Below are positions 35,777-46,797 of a stretch of 64,000 bases of DNA, one piece after another. Source of the stretch: Crotalaria pallida. Taxonomy: Eukaryota > Streptophyta > Magnoliopsida > Fabales > Fabaceae. Each line of letters begins with the position of its first letter. Positions within the stretch are counted from its first letter, which is position 1. Where the stretch lies: contig CM075656.1 in NCBI GenBank assembly GCA_037953625.1, forward strand, positions 84,525,001 to 84,589,000. The letters are read 5' to 3'. The notes beneath the pieces were generated by a model. That model saw only the letters and a list, made by a program, of their open reading frames with translations. It had not been told where the DNA came from and did not search any database. The position numbers were made by a program, and so were the translations under genes.

Positions 35777-36153
35777 TAAATTTACATAAAAATTTTGACA
35801 TTTGTAATTTTTTAAATTAAAAAAAAAACAAAATGACACAAAATATAAGTGTATAATCTTATGTATATGTTTGCGTAAAGACTTTTTTAAATGAGTCTTT
35901 TGATTATTTTTATTGCTCTCTAAAGATCACATCAAGTCTACCAAAAAAAAAAAAAAGATCACATCAAATTAGGATATCAAAAATCAACCGAATAATGGGT
36001 TGATCCAAATTTACAGATCCATCTATACCATAAATAATGAGTAGTATGTAGGAGTATCTATTTTACTTACTAATAATAGGTTACTAGTAACAGATAGTAT
36101 ATGTTACTGTATTTTATAATGATAGCTGTCATTTTGTAACTTAATGCATTATA

Positions 36154-36395
36154 CTTTTTCCGTCCTAAAATATAGATTTTTATTTTTGACAATATTTATA
36201 AAATCTTATACTATCAATTTTTAATAACAATTAATTACTTAACACTTTTTAAATTTTTAATACTTAATATTTATAACGATAGTTTTAAAAAAAAATATTA
36301 AATGTTTACATTTTCAATATCATTAACTAAATTAACAATTTTTTTAATTAACATAAAATTTACTAAAATAGTCTCATATACTAAAACAAAGAAAG
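36154..36395. mobile_element. Stowaway-like MITE
   Basis: CTTTTTCCGTCCTAAAATAT at the left and ACTAAAACAAAGAAAG at the right, with TA on both sides; the right end is degenerate. Confidence 0.5.
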
Positions 36396-36411
36396 TAACT
36401 CTTAGGCTCTG

Positions 36412-37015
36412 TTCGGCAACACGAGCTAGGAGCTTTTTAGCTAGTTAGGAGCTTTTAGATTTAGTCAATAAGCTACTAGCCCTGTTCGGTGAACACAAAT
36501 TAGAAGGAGCTTATAGCTTTTAAAAAAGGAGCTTGTAGCTTTTGAAAGCTAGCTTTTAGAAAGCTACTTGAAGTAGCTTTCAAGAAACTAAACTAGCTTT
36601 CAATAATTCATATACCAATTATACCCTCAAACAAATTTTAAAATTATTTACCTACCCTTAATTATTAATTATAATTTAAAAATTGTTATAATAAATTAAT
36701 TAACTACATAATTAATAAATAAAGAAAATAAACTAATTTAATTAATTATAATTTAACCATTTCTATACTTTATTTATTAATTAATTAATTAACTATCTAT
36801 TTAATAAATAAATAAAAAATGAAAAAAATAAAATATAATAATATAATGTAGTATGTCCTTTTTGGTCATTTAATAACTTTCAGCTACATCAAAAGCTAGT
36901 TTTGCCGAACAACATTATTTCAAATAGTCAGCTAAACAGCTACAAGCTCATAGCTACAAGCTCACAACTCCTAGCTACCTTAACAGCTACAAGCTACAAG
37001 CTCACAGCTACAAGT
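36412..37015. mobile_element. Fold-back element, relative of the 20687 copy
   Basis: CTGTTCGGCAACACGAGCTA and CCCTGTTCGGTGAACACAAA at the left, GTTTTGCCGAACAACATTAT towards the right, with repeated AGCTACAAGCTCA units. It looks like one element with a partial duplicate of its end. Another fragment lies at 37722-37880. Confidence 0.5.
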
Positions 37016-37039
37016 TATATATATATATATATATATATA

Positions 37040-38478
37040 AGAGTTTTGTCCTTCTTTCGTGTCATTGTTATATTATATATATAAGGGTAGCTTTGAGAAT
37101 ATATAAGAGCTTTCATTAAATCATCATATCTCAATTTTACCATTTTTTATTATATTATATTATTATTTATTCTGTCTCAAATTAATATTAATCGCCAAAT
37201 ATTTTACTTTTTTCCCTTAATCCCAAAAACCTAGAACCATTCTATATATTCAACATCTGTACGCACCACACCAAAACCACTCATAAAGAAATCCTATATT
37301 TAACTATTGATTTAGGAGACATAATGGTATGTGATATTTATTTCAACATTGATCATCAAATTTCTCTTTCACTTTTTTGTTATCCTCATTTTATTTGTTT
37401 TTTTTTTATTTTGTGAATTTGGTTCATATTGGATTTGTGTGATTTTGTGATGGCGGTATGTCCAATCAATAGGCTAAAAATTTTGTCCTTCTTTCGTGTC
37501 ATTGTTAATAAAGATACCTTGACATTTTTATAAAAATGTTAATAAAAATGTTTAAAGTGGAGTAGTACATGAATGTTATAATTTTTTTATCATTTATATT
37601 TATATGAATGAAATATATGTCTTTCTCTATAAGTTACTAGTATAGTATTATCGTCATTGAAACATGAATATCAATGTTAATTATTATTCAACATGTTATG
37701 TACTTTTCAGTCATTTAACATGTTTAAATCAGTTGTACAGCTAGTTTTGCCAAACAATTCTAGTTCAATAAGCTAGCTATACAGCTATAAGCTCACAACT
37801 ATAATCCCACATCTATAAGTTAGGTTCACAGCTATCAACTACAAACTCACAACTATAAATTAGTTTTGCCAAATAGACCCTATATATAAAAATAAAAAAT
37901 TGTGTTAGAATTACGTAATTGATTAAGAACAATTATTTAACGAATATATGATTAATTCACATAATTGGTAATTTAACAAACATAATATGATGCACGTCAT
38001 ATGTTAATTCTTTTGGTTTCTCAGCAGCTGCGCTATTGAACTACTCCCTCCTTTTTTTTTTCCCTTTTAGGATCGAGTACACAAATTAAGAAAATGTTAA
38101 TTATTATAATTTTATGTGTAATTTATCTAAAATATATCTATTTAATTTTTATTAAAAATTGCAATAATATTTAATTTTTATTAGTAATCGTGTCCGTTAA
38201 TTAATGTATAGTAATTTAACAATGAGAGAGATGATAAAAATAAAATTAATGAGAAGTAAGAGAAATGATTAAATAAATGGTTAAAGTTGAAAAGAAAAAT
38301 ACTGTATGTTTATACATTGAAATTGTGAAAAGATAAAAAATATGAAATGAAAAAAAAAACCTAAAAAACCAAAAAAACCTAAAAAGTACCATATAAATAT
38401 GTAACTCACCAAAATCAAACACAATTTAAAAAAAAAAAAACATAATAGCAAATGTTTCCGTCAAAATCAATTAAATTA
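37040..38478. other. AT-rich intergenic DNA, no gene seen
   Basis: Contains a fragment of the GTTTTGCCAAA element family (37722-37880) and a lone MITE end (ACTCCCTCC near 38041). TTTTGTCCTTCTTTCGTGTC occurs twice (37045 and 37481), a short direct duplication. Confidence 0.4.
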
Positions 38479-39326
38479 GGCTTAAATACTGTTTTGGTCC
38501 TTTATCTTATATTTAGGTTTCAATTTGGTCCTTTAACTATAAAAAGCGTCAATTTAGTCCTCTATTTGTATAAAGTTTTGCAACGGATTAGCGACAGATT
38601 TTTTTTAAAATATAATTAAAAAATTCGAAAAAAATAATAAAAAATTCATTTTTTTAAAAAAAACTGTAAAATATTTTTTAAAAAATTCTGCAATTTATTT
38701 TTTTATATTTTAAATATTAAAAAAAAATTCAGAAAATTTTAAATAATTAGTAAAATATTTTTATAATTTATGAAAACTTTATTTTTGGTTTTTTTAATAT
38801 TGTAAAAATTAATAGAAAATTCGTAAAAATAATAAAAAAATCATAAAAATTATTTAAAAAAAGTTGTGAAAAAAAAGAAATTTTTTTATGATTTTTATGA
38901 AAAAAATGAAAGTCGTTTTTAAAATATTTTATTGATTATTTAAAACTTTTCTGAAAATTTTATTATTTTTAAAAAATATTTAAAATATAAAAAAATTTGC
39001 AGAATTTTTTTAAAAATATCAACAGTTTTTTTTAAAAAAAAATATGACTTTTTTTTTATTTTTCGATTTTTTCTAATTATTTTTTAAAAAAATCCGTCGC
39101 TAATCTATAGCAAAATCCGTCGCAAAATCCGTCGCCAACTCATGCTCTGTTTGAAGGAATCTCCGGTGAGAATCTGGAATATTCCGATTAATTATAACGG
39201 CGTTATAACGGAAGGGCAACATTGATAGACTTCATAAAAATAGAGGACTAAATTGACTCTTTTAATAGTTAAAGGACCAAATTGAAACCTAGATATAAGA
39301 TAAAGGACCAAAACAGTATTTAAGCC
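38479..39326. mobile_element. Fold-back element, ~850 bp
   Basis: GGCTTAAATACTGTTTTGGT and ACCAAAACAGTATTTAAGCC are perfect inverted ends, extended by further matching arms. The centre is A/T homopolymer-rich with a CCGTCGC repeat near 39095-39135. Confidence 0.75.
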
Positions 39327-39731
39327 ATTAAATTATAAAGGTTTAATTTAGTTATTGGACAATGAAAATAAAGTCACATCGAATTTTCGCCAATAAACTT
39401 ATTTTTTACCCCTTAAAAATACATGAGTAGAAACTAAAAAAAAAAAAATCTAAGGACTAAATGCCATTATGATTGTATTTAGAGGGACCAATAACTCAAT
39501 TAAATCAATAGAGTAATAAATAAATTACTAATTAAATAATAAAGAAACAATTAATTCATCAAATAATAAATTTCTAATTAAATACTAAATAAGTAGTTAT
39601 TTAATTAAGTAGTACACCAATAACTAAATATAGGAGTATTATACGTTATTTTTAAATTAACAAATTTTAATTACTTTCACAATTAGTTTTGTTAAACATA
39701 TCTAATTCAATCCGCTAACTAAACAATTATA

Positions 39732-40295
39732 CTCCATCGAGCTCGAATTATAAACAAAATTAACTAATTTTGCGGTTATTAAGAAGGTTAGTTGATTGTA
39801 ATTAATTTTCTCAAATTTATAAAAAAAATTAGAGATATTTTAGGAAAGCTGCATTGAGAATGAAACAAAAATTAAATAAGATAACAATTTTCTAGAAATG
39901 TTTTGGGAAAGTTGTATTAGGAATGAAACAAAATTTAAGAAAATTGGTTAATTTTGCTTATATTTTAAACCAAGAGATATACTCCCTCCGGTTCGAATTA
40001 TAAGCAATTCTAACTATTTTTAAGCTTATTAAGGAGGTTAGTTGATTGTATTTAATTTTCTCAAATTTATAAAAAATAGAGGTATTTTTGGAAAATAGTA
40101 TTGGGAATGAAACAAAAATTAATTAAGATTACAATTTTCTAGAGATGTTTTAGGAAACTGACATTGGGAATGAAACAAAATTTAATAAAGTTAGTTAGTT
40201 TTGCCTATATTTTAAACCAAGAGTGATATGTTTTTTGTTGCTTATAATTCGAGCCGGAGGGAATATTTTTTTCTTATATTTCAAATCGAAGGGAG
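39732..40295. mobile_element. Stowaway-like MITE with a second one inserted in it
   Basis: Outer element: CTCCATCGAGCTCGAATTAT to TTTCAAATCGAAGGGAG. The inner element at 39982-40263 (CTCCCTCCGGTTCGAATTAT to ATAATTCGAGCCGGAGGGAA) is a relative that landed near the right end of the outer one. Confidence 0.65.
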
Positions 40296-41261
40296 TAAGT
40301 TTTTATCTCTCCAACGTCAAAGTTTAAAGCTACCTTCATAGTCATAAGCTAAAAGCTTACGATTACAAATTAGTTTTCACAAACAGACCGTATAGCCTTG
40401 AGCTTATAACTTATTGCTAGCTAGTACAAAGGTACCAAAAAGCTTATAGCGTGGAGATTGCTTATTGAATTTGAGTTATTCGACAAAACTAATTGTAAAA
40501 TTAAGTGAAATTTGTTAAATGTTTTAAATTAATATATGATATTTTTTTGTTTATCTATTTATTTATTTAATTTATTTTAGAAATAATTGAACAACAAAAA
40601 ATGACACATGATTTATTAGAAACTCTGATCTTACGTGGATCTCCAACCCTTTTGATTTTTAGGTGGTCCACACAACATCTTTTATTTTATCTCACACTTC
40701 TCAATACTCTTAGCAATTATACCATAAATTTGCTCAAACCTCAAAAACATAATCATGGTTCTTGAATGGACCTCACTACCTATCACACATTACTTTTTGT
40801 ATAATATTACTTATCGTGTAACTCATAAAAATTATTACAAAATTAAAAAAAAAACTTTTTAAATATATTTTCCTGTCTTATTTTTAAGTTAATTTTTAGA
40901 TCTTATTTATAAGTTACTAGGAGCTATATTTTGATGGGTTTTTTTAATTTTATATAAAAAAAAGATTATTAAATAAAAATTAAAAAACGACACATTTACA
41001 AGTTGCTTTGTACGTAACCGACTTCTCAATTTGGCTAAATCAACTTGGCTAAAAGAAACTACCAAGTGAGAAATTGGTTTTGCTTTAGATGACTTCTCAC
41101 TTATATATATATATATATGTTTTTTTTTTAAATTTTTTAGGCATTAAAAATAATTTAAAAAATATAATTAAATATTAAAACACTTTTTAAATATGTCTTT
41201 TTGTCCTATTTTTAAATTAATTTTCAGATCTTCTTTATAAGTCACTTCTTTATAATTACAG

Positions 41262-41480
41262 CTTAAATATCAAAACCAAAACGAAATGGAAAATATGGAC
41301 CAAAGCCTCCATATAGTAAAAATATGGGGATTAAAATCAAAACTATATTTGCATTATCCTAACCCATAGTTGATGACGATGACCAAAACCAAAACAGAAC
41401 GAAAAAACATGAATAAAAAAAATATAAGGACTAATTTCAAAGAAATCAATATTTATATGGACCAATTTTATATTTAAGCC
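41262..41480. mobile_element. Small fold-back element
   Basis: GCTTAAATATCAAAACCAAA at the left and TTTTATATTTAAGC at the right, of the same general kind as 38479. Confidence 0.45.
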
Positions 41481-41778
41481 CGATGATTATGTCTTGGATT
41501 ATATATCTGTTTTTAAAATTGAAAAAGGTTAAAAAAGAATGTAAGTTTCATATTGTATGATAAATAGAATTTTTCTAATCTATGCTTAACCAAACTTTAT
41601 GAAGTAATTTTCATTGGAAAATGATATATTGTTCGCTTGTATTGTTTGCTTATCTTATGCATAGATATAAAAGAAAAACAAACCCTAATTTTTATAAAAT
41701 GTAAGCTTTAAATAAATCTTTGAGTCAAACTCGTCTTATAAACAAATCAAGCCAAACCAAAGAAAAAGCTATTTATAA

Positions 41779-43513
41779 ATGTGCGGTGAAATTCGAACCC
41801 CACACTTTGGACTTGAACTCCATTTTTATTTTTTTTTCCAACATTATGTTTACCTCCTTCAAACCCTAAACCCTGAACATTATTTTCCTCAACACAACAA
41901 CAAAAGCTATAATCACTGCCACCTTGTCTCCTTCTTCATCCTCTTCCCTCTTTCTCGCAGTTCTCAGTTCACAGCCGCAACCATTGAGGGCATAAGATTT
42001 CAAGAAAAAATTTCCACACTCACACGCACCCTACTCAAAACCACCATCAATCTCGCGTTCTCAAGAGTTTAGTTTCAGAAAACAATTTTTGACAAATTTC
42101 AATTAAAAAACGTTTTCGACTTGGGATTGTCGAAAACTATCTTAAACACTATATTGTGAGCCATCGTTGCCTATGCTATGATTTGATTTCCAATTGTTGT
42201 AGACCTGTTTTTACCATGGGCCATAATCTATATTTAGCAATCTAATCTTGCAGGAAAGACAAGATAAGTATGATCACAACAAAAACTACAAGAGATAAGG
42301 TAAGATACTTAGTGGACCCACGTCGCCTTGGTGTAGGACGACACATCGACGGTACCACTAAGTTGGGAACTTCATGGACTACGTGGCTTGGAAGGCTTTG
42401 GATGGAGGAAAGTGCATAGGACGTTCATGCCTTGACAAAGCGCCTTCGAGATAGATAAGGGACGGGGACGCCCTGATACCCATGACGCCCTAACACCTAT
42501 GACGCCCTGATACCCATGACGCCCTGATACCCATGACGCCCTAACACCTATGACCCTAAGACCTAGGACGCCCTAACACATAGAACGCTCACTGACCCAC
42601 ATGCTGTGACAACGTAGGCTGACACCTTTTTGTCCAAGACTTGGTCTCCAAGCCTACTTGGTCACTAAGTTTACTTGGTCACCAAGTTCTCATCAGATTA
42701 CCATTATACCCCTCCTATACCCTATAAAAATAGCCACTTGGACATCAAAAGAGATCAAAACATAATAGAGAAAGAGGAGAGAACAAGAGGAACCAAACAC
42801 AAACACCATAAGTCCACAAAAGAAATAAAACAGAGGGATACCCAAAACCATGCATACAGGGAGAGGGCGTCATTTTCCTCATTCATTTCACCCCTTTCAT
42901 TCTCCCAGACACTAAAACTATCATACTCCTTCACCCTCCAGAGCAATTTCCATGGGTAAAGAGCACTCCGGTCGATCCTCCCGATGATTCTTCATGATGC
43001 TCCATCCATTCTCTCCAAGCCACGGAGGCATGAATTTTGTACTTCTACATACATCTCTTAAGCTTACAAACCCAGATCATTATCATTAAACACTCCGTAA
43101 AAAGGGGTTGAAACACCAATATACCCCAGTTAGAAAAACATTCATATTGTAGTAACAAACAAACATAGCAAACAAAGCAAAGCACAAGATGAAGGGTCCA
43201 CGAGTATGGTAACTCACCAATCACAAGGGAGGCTCCACAAATCGTCAACAATCCATGTTGACGGTAGGTTTCTGTTCAAAGGTCGCATAAGGTGGCACAA
43301 AGTTGCAAGCTTTTCTTTGGCACAAGGAGGAGAGAAAGAACGCTGAGGAGATGGAGCATGAGGCATAAAATAGAGTGTGGAGGTGAGAGAGATAAGCAAG
43401 GACACTATGATTATTTCACAATTAAAATGAGGTTCAGGTCCACGATGTTTGGTTCGAATTCCACCATTCATCATAAATTGACTAGACTCAGACCAACATA
43501 TTATCAAATACAT
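41779..43513. other. Transposon-like block with weak inverted ends and a TATA-like site
   Basis: GTGAAATTCGAACCCCAC...GGACTTGAACTCCATTTTT at the left resembles, in reverse complement, the segment near 43420-43480. Inside, CCTATAAAAATAGCC (about 42720) looks like a promoter, followed by an A/G-rich leader. It could be a MULE-like element or a solo LTR; no coding sequence was recognised. Confidence 0.3.
42468..42585 (+). repeat. Minisatellite, GACGCCCTGATACCCAT units
   Basis: About six imperfect copies of a 17-19 bp unit, GACGCCCTGATACCCAT or GACGCCCTAACACCTAT. A relatively GC-rich patch within transposon-like DNA. Confidence 0.75.
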
Positions 43514-44194
43514 TAAGCTTAGTTAACTAAAGCCTAGACTGGAAAATTCCCTCCCTCATACACAAAGACATCATAATATTATAATACTCATATAATTTTA
43601 GTTAAGTGAATTTGAATGACTTGATTGACAGGTTAAGAAAATTTAAAATAAATCAAAATACGAGTCGATGATGGTTAATTACTCGTTCTGGTCTGTCTGT
43701 CTGTCTATCAATCTAAAGTATATTCATATTTAAATAGCCTTTTTTAAAATTAATTTTGATTTTTCTTTTGTGCACAAAAGTTCAATTTGTAACTTTTGTA
43801 CATTATATATATTGCATATTTACTATTGAGAATATATCCTTATCTATAATTATTGTAGTGTTTCTTGTAATTAAATCTCCTTTTTCAATTTTCAAGTAGA
43901 TGGATTGTTAGGAATTCAACGTGTATTAAAGTCTCATGCAAGATAGTAGAATATAATGAAGCTAAGAAAGGAATGGTTGTGACACAAGTGCTTAGGTATA
44001 GTGACGGTGGATATGGTGGAGGTTGTTGAGAATGTGGCGGGGTGAAGATTTGAATAATGATAGTGGTGGTGGCGGTGGCGGCAGCAGCGAAATAGTGATG
44101 ATTGAAAGAAATCATGGGCGAAACTATCAATTCACAAATGGATGTTAGAACTACGACGACATTCATCCATCCATGTTAGTTATCTAAAAATCTT

Positions 44195-44500
44195 CACTAA
44201 CGATTAAGTCGTTTATGATTGCATGCTCATATCTTTGGACATAGAGAAGTGAGATGATTTTTTATAGCAAATTCATAAGGCTTGATCGTCCACATTTGAT
44301 TGTTTTAAATCATGCAAAAGAACTTTGTGAACTGATAGTTAGAACTGCGACATCCACTAATGCATGTTGTTTTAAAACAAGCATTAAAAGAGTAAGTCGT
44401 TTATGATTGCGCCCTTGTATAAGAAATAAGGGGAATTTTTGTAGCAACGTCATAAGACCTGATCATCCACATAGGATTGTTTTAAATCATGCATAATAAA
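44195..44500 (+). repeat. Diverged direct duplication of ~120 bp
   Basis: AAGTCGTTTATGATTGC...GATTGTTTTAAATCATGCA occurs at about 44204-44322 and again at 44393-44494. The surrounding 43.9-45.4 kb has no gene I recognise; the long open frame at 44930-45388 has low-complexity composition and no domain. Confidence 0.6.
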
Positions 44501-45568
44501 TTTGAGCAGCTAGAGCTACATCTCATCTTGGGACTATTGATGTCCTCACAACAATTTCTATTTTAATGGTTTTCCTTGCATGTGGTTTTTATAAATGAAA
44601 TGTACATGATGCTTCAAAAATAAATCTAGATCTTGGTGATGGTGGCGATTTGGTCAGAGATGACAATGATGCATAGTTCAAAAGGTTTGACAATAATAAT
44701 GACACATGCACATCATTTTTTTGGAGCATTGGGCAATGTTTCATAGCCCTCAATTTGCTTGGCACTCAAACATTCTCATCAGGTTGGTGGCAGAGTGAGA
44801 CTTAACTTCTTTGGTCGCTTGTTTTTAGTCTTATAAGGAGACAACCAGTAGGATGTTGGCTCGAGTTCGAGTTTGGATGTGTAGGTTGCAGACTCTTTCC
44901 CTCGCTCATCACACTCTAAGGGAAGGGAATTGCTGCTTGAACTAGCTTGCGAGCAATATATTGGATCGGATTTCATCGTGTCGCCAAACTTCTTGATAAC
45001 TAACTTCTTGAAAAGTTATCTGGACTTATATTTAACGATTTGCCTAATATATCTAAATCTCTTAGAGAATTCTTTTAACCAGTATAATTACGAATGCAGA
45101 TTTTCTAACATTGAAGAAAGAATGCAGTCATGCGTAAATACACTCTTCGATTTATCTAATGGTTCATTTTCTACACCATTAAATGGTTTTGATAGCTTAA
45201 GAAATATTGAAGTTATGAAATTACAGATTTGGATGTTAGAGAATCCATATTCGTATAACTACTATTTGCTATTTTTCACAATAATTAATTATAATTGTAT
45301 TAATTTCTTAATTGAATGTTACAATTATTCCGTATATCACATAGATACGATTACGAATAGTAATATTTATAAAATCTCATCTCATTAAACCCGCGCGCGT
45401 GAGTTAGCTCATCTAATAACCCATGTATGGGATTTTAATAATTTTATCTCACCCCAATCATCACTTAACAAGTATATAAGCGATGGATTCTTATGGTCTT
45501 GTACTTCTTAGGTCACAGAATTCCTCTAATTTTGGTTTTTTTTAACTCATTTAACCTATCAGTTTAGG

Positions 45569-46067
45569 GAAATTATTTTGTCATCCCATAATCTACTAAT
45601 GTCACCCCAATATTATAAAATTTATTCCTTCTGTGCCCTTTAAAAAAATTACTTTTACAAGGGTCGTAGGGGTTGCTCACGACCTGCAGGTCGTAGGGGT
45701 TGTTTACGACCTACAAGTCGTAGCACCCCCTTACGACCCAACCAAAAACTAAGTTTTTGAACGGGTCGTAATAAGGAGGTGCTACGACCTTCCCCTATGA
45801 CCTGACAACTACGGAAAATTGCGTATCCATTCCGTTGCTGATCTCTAACAAACTTCGGATTAGCAACAAAATCGCTACAAACACGTGCGAAACTATGGGA
45901 AATAGCTTCCGTTGCTATTTGTTGCACTACTTATCTCTTCATATAATTGATCAACAACACAATTCAACTCCAATCTGAATGCTTGTTTTACTCCCTGACA
46001 ATACCTCATAGTCGTAGACTAATTCAAGGTTTCATTTCATTTTCTAAACTTGTATTTTAACTTGCAC

Positions 46068-46112
<45 letters not shown>

Positions 46113-46568
46113 ACTTGGCTCAGATTAGTTGTTTTAATTTTTCTATATTCAACAGAAGACATTAACATAAACTATTATAAATGAAAATTCATGCATTTTG
46201 TGCACCTTTCTTTTTTATTTTGTTAAATATTTGTTTGCAGTTAATTCAATCTCATATTGAAAATAAAAAATCAATCCACAAGTTTGCTAGAGATCAGCAA
46301 CGGAATGTATACGCAATTTTCGTAGCTGTCAGGTCGTAGGGGTTCAAAAACTCAGTTTTTGATCTGGTCGTAGGGGGTAGGTCGTAACACCTCCTTACGA
46401 CCCACTCAAAAATTCAATTTTGAATGGGTCGTTAGGGGGTGTTATGGCCGCACGTCGTGAGCAACTCTTACGACCCATTTAAAAGTAGTTTTTTTAAAGG
46501 ACACAAAACGAATAAATTATAATATTGGGGTGACATTAATAAATTATGAGGTGTCAAAATAATTTCCC
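45569..46568. mobile_element. Fold-back element with GGTCGTAGGGG arrays
   Basis: Arms of more than 100 bp begin GGAAATTATTTTGTCATCCC and end GTCAAAATAATTTCC in inverted order. Next to each arm lie clusters of GGTCGTAGGGGT / CCTTACGACC. It ends 230 bp before the proposed ADA2-like first exon. Confidence 0.7.
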
Positions 46569-46763
46569 CAAAATTAAGCTAGGTCTAATAAAACCACCAA
46601 TAAACTTTTGGATCAAGCCCAACTTATAAAAAAAAAAAGGTTAGGAAAAACCCACACATGAAAAAAAAAAACCCTATTTACGACAACAATTATTCCTTTT
46701 TAAGTCAGCATCATATCTATTAACACAACACAATAATTAAAACTTAAAAGGCCCCCATTACAT

Positions 46764-46769
46764 CACGTG
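46764..46769 (+). promoter_or_regulatory. G-box (CACGTG) before the ADA2-like first exon
   Basis: CACGTG within CATCACGTGTGTG, 29 bp before the proposed start codon. G-boxes bind bZIP and bHLH factors; its use is inferred. Confidence 0.35.
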
Positions 46770-46797
46770 TGTGTGCGTTCGACAAAAGAAATACAGA

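Noticed and set aside
41779..43513. Complete LTR retrotransposon
   Set aside because: No paired LTRs, primer-binding site or gag/pol frames could be found; only weak inverted similarity remains.
44930..45388. 152-codon open frame
   Set aside because: Its composition (Tyr, Asn, Ile, Leu-rich) mirrors the AT-rich DNA, no domain or splice context is recognised, and it lies in repeat-derived sequence.
45655..45927. 90-codon minus-strand frame with repeated LRPAGREQP-like units
   Set aside because: It translates the TCGTAGGGG repeat of a fold-back element.
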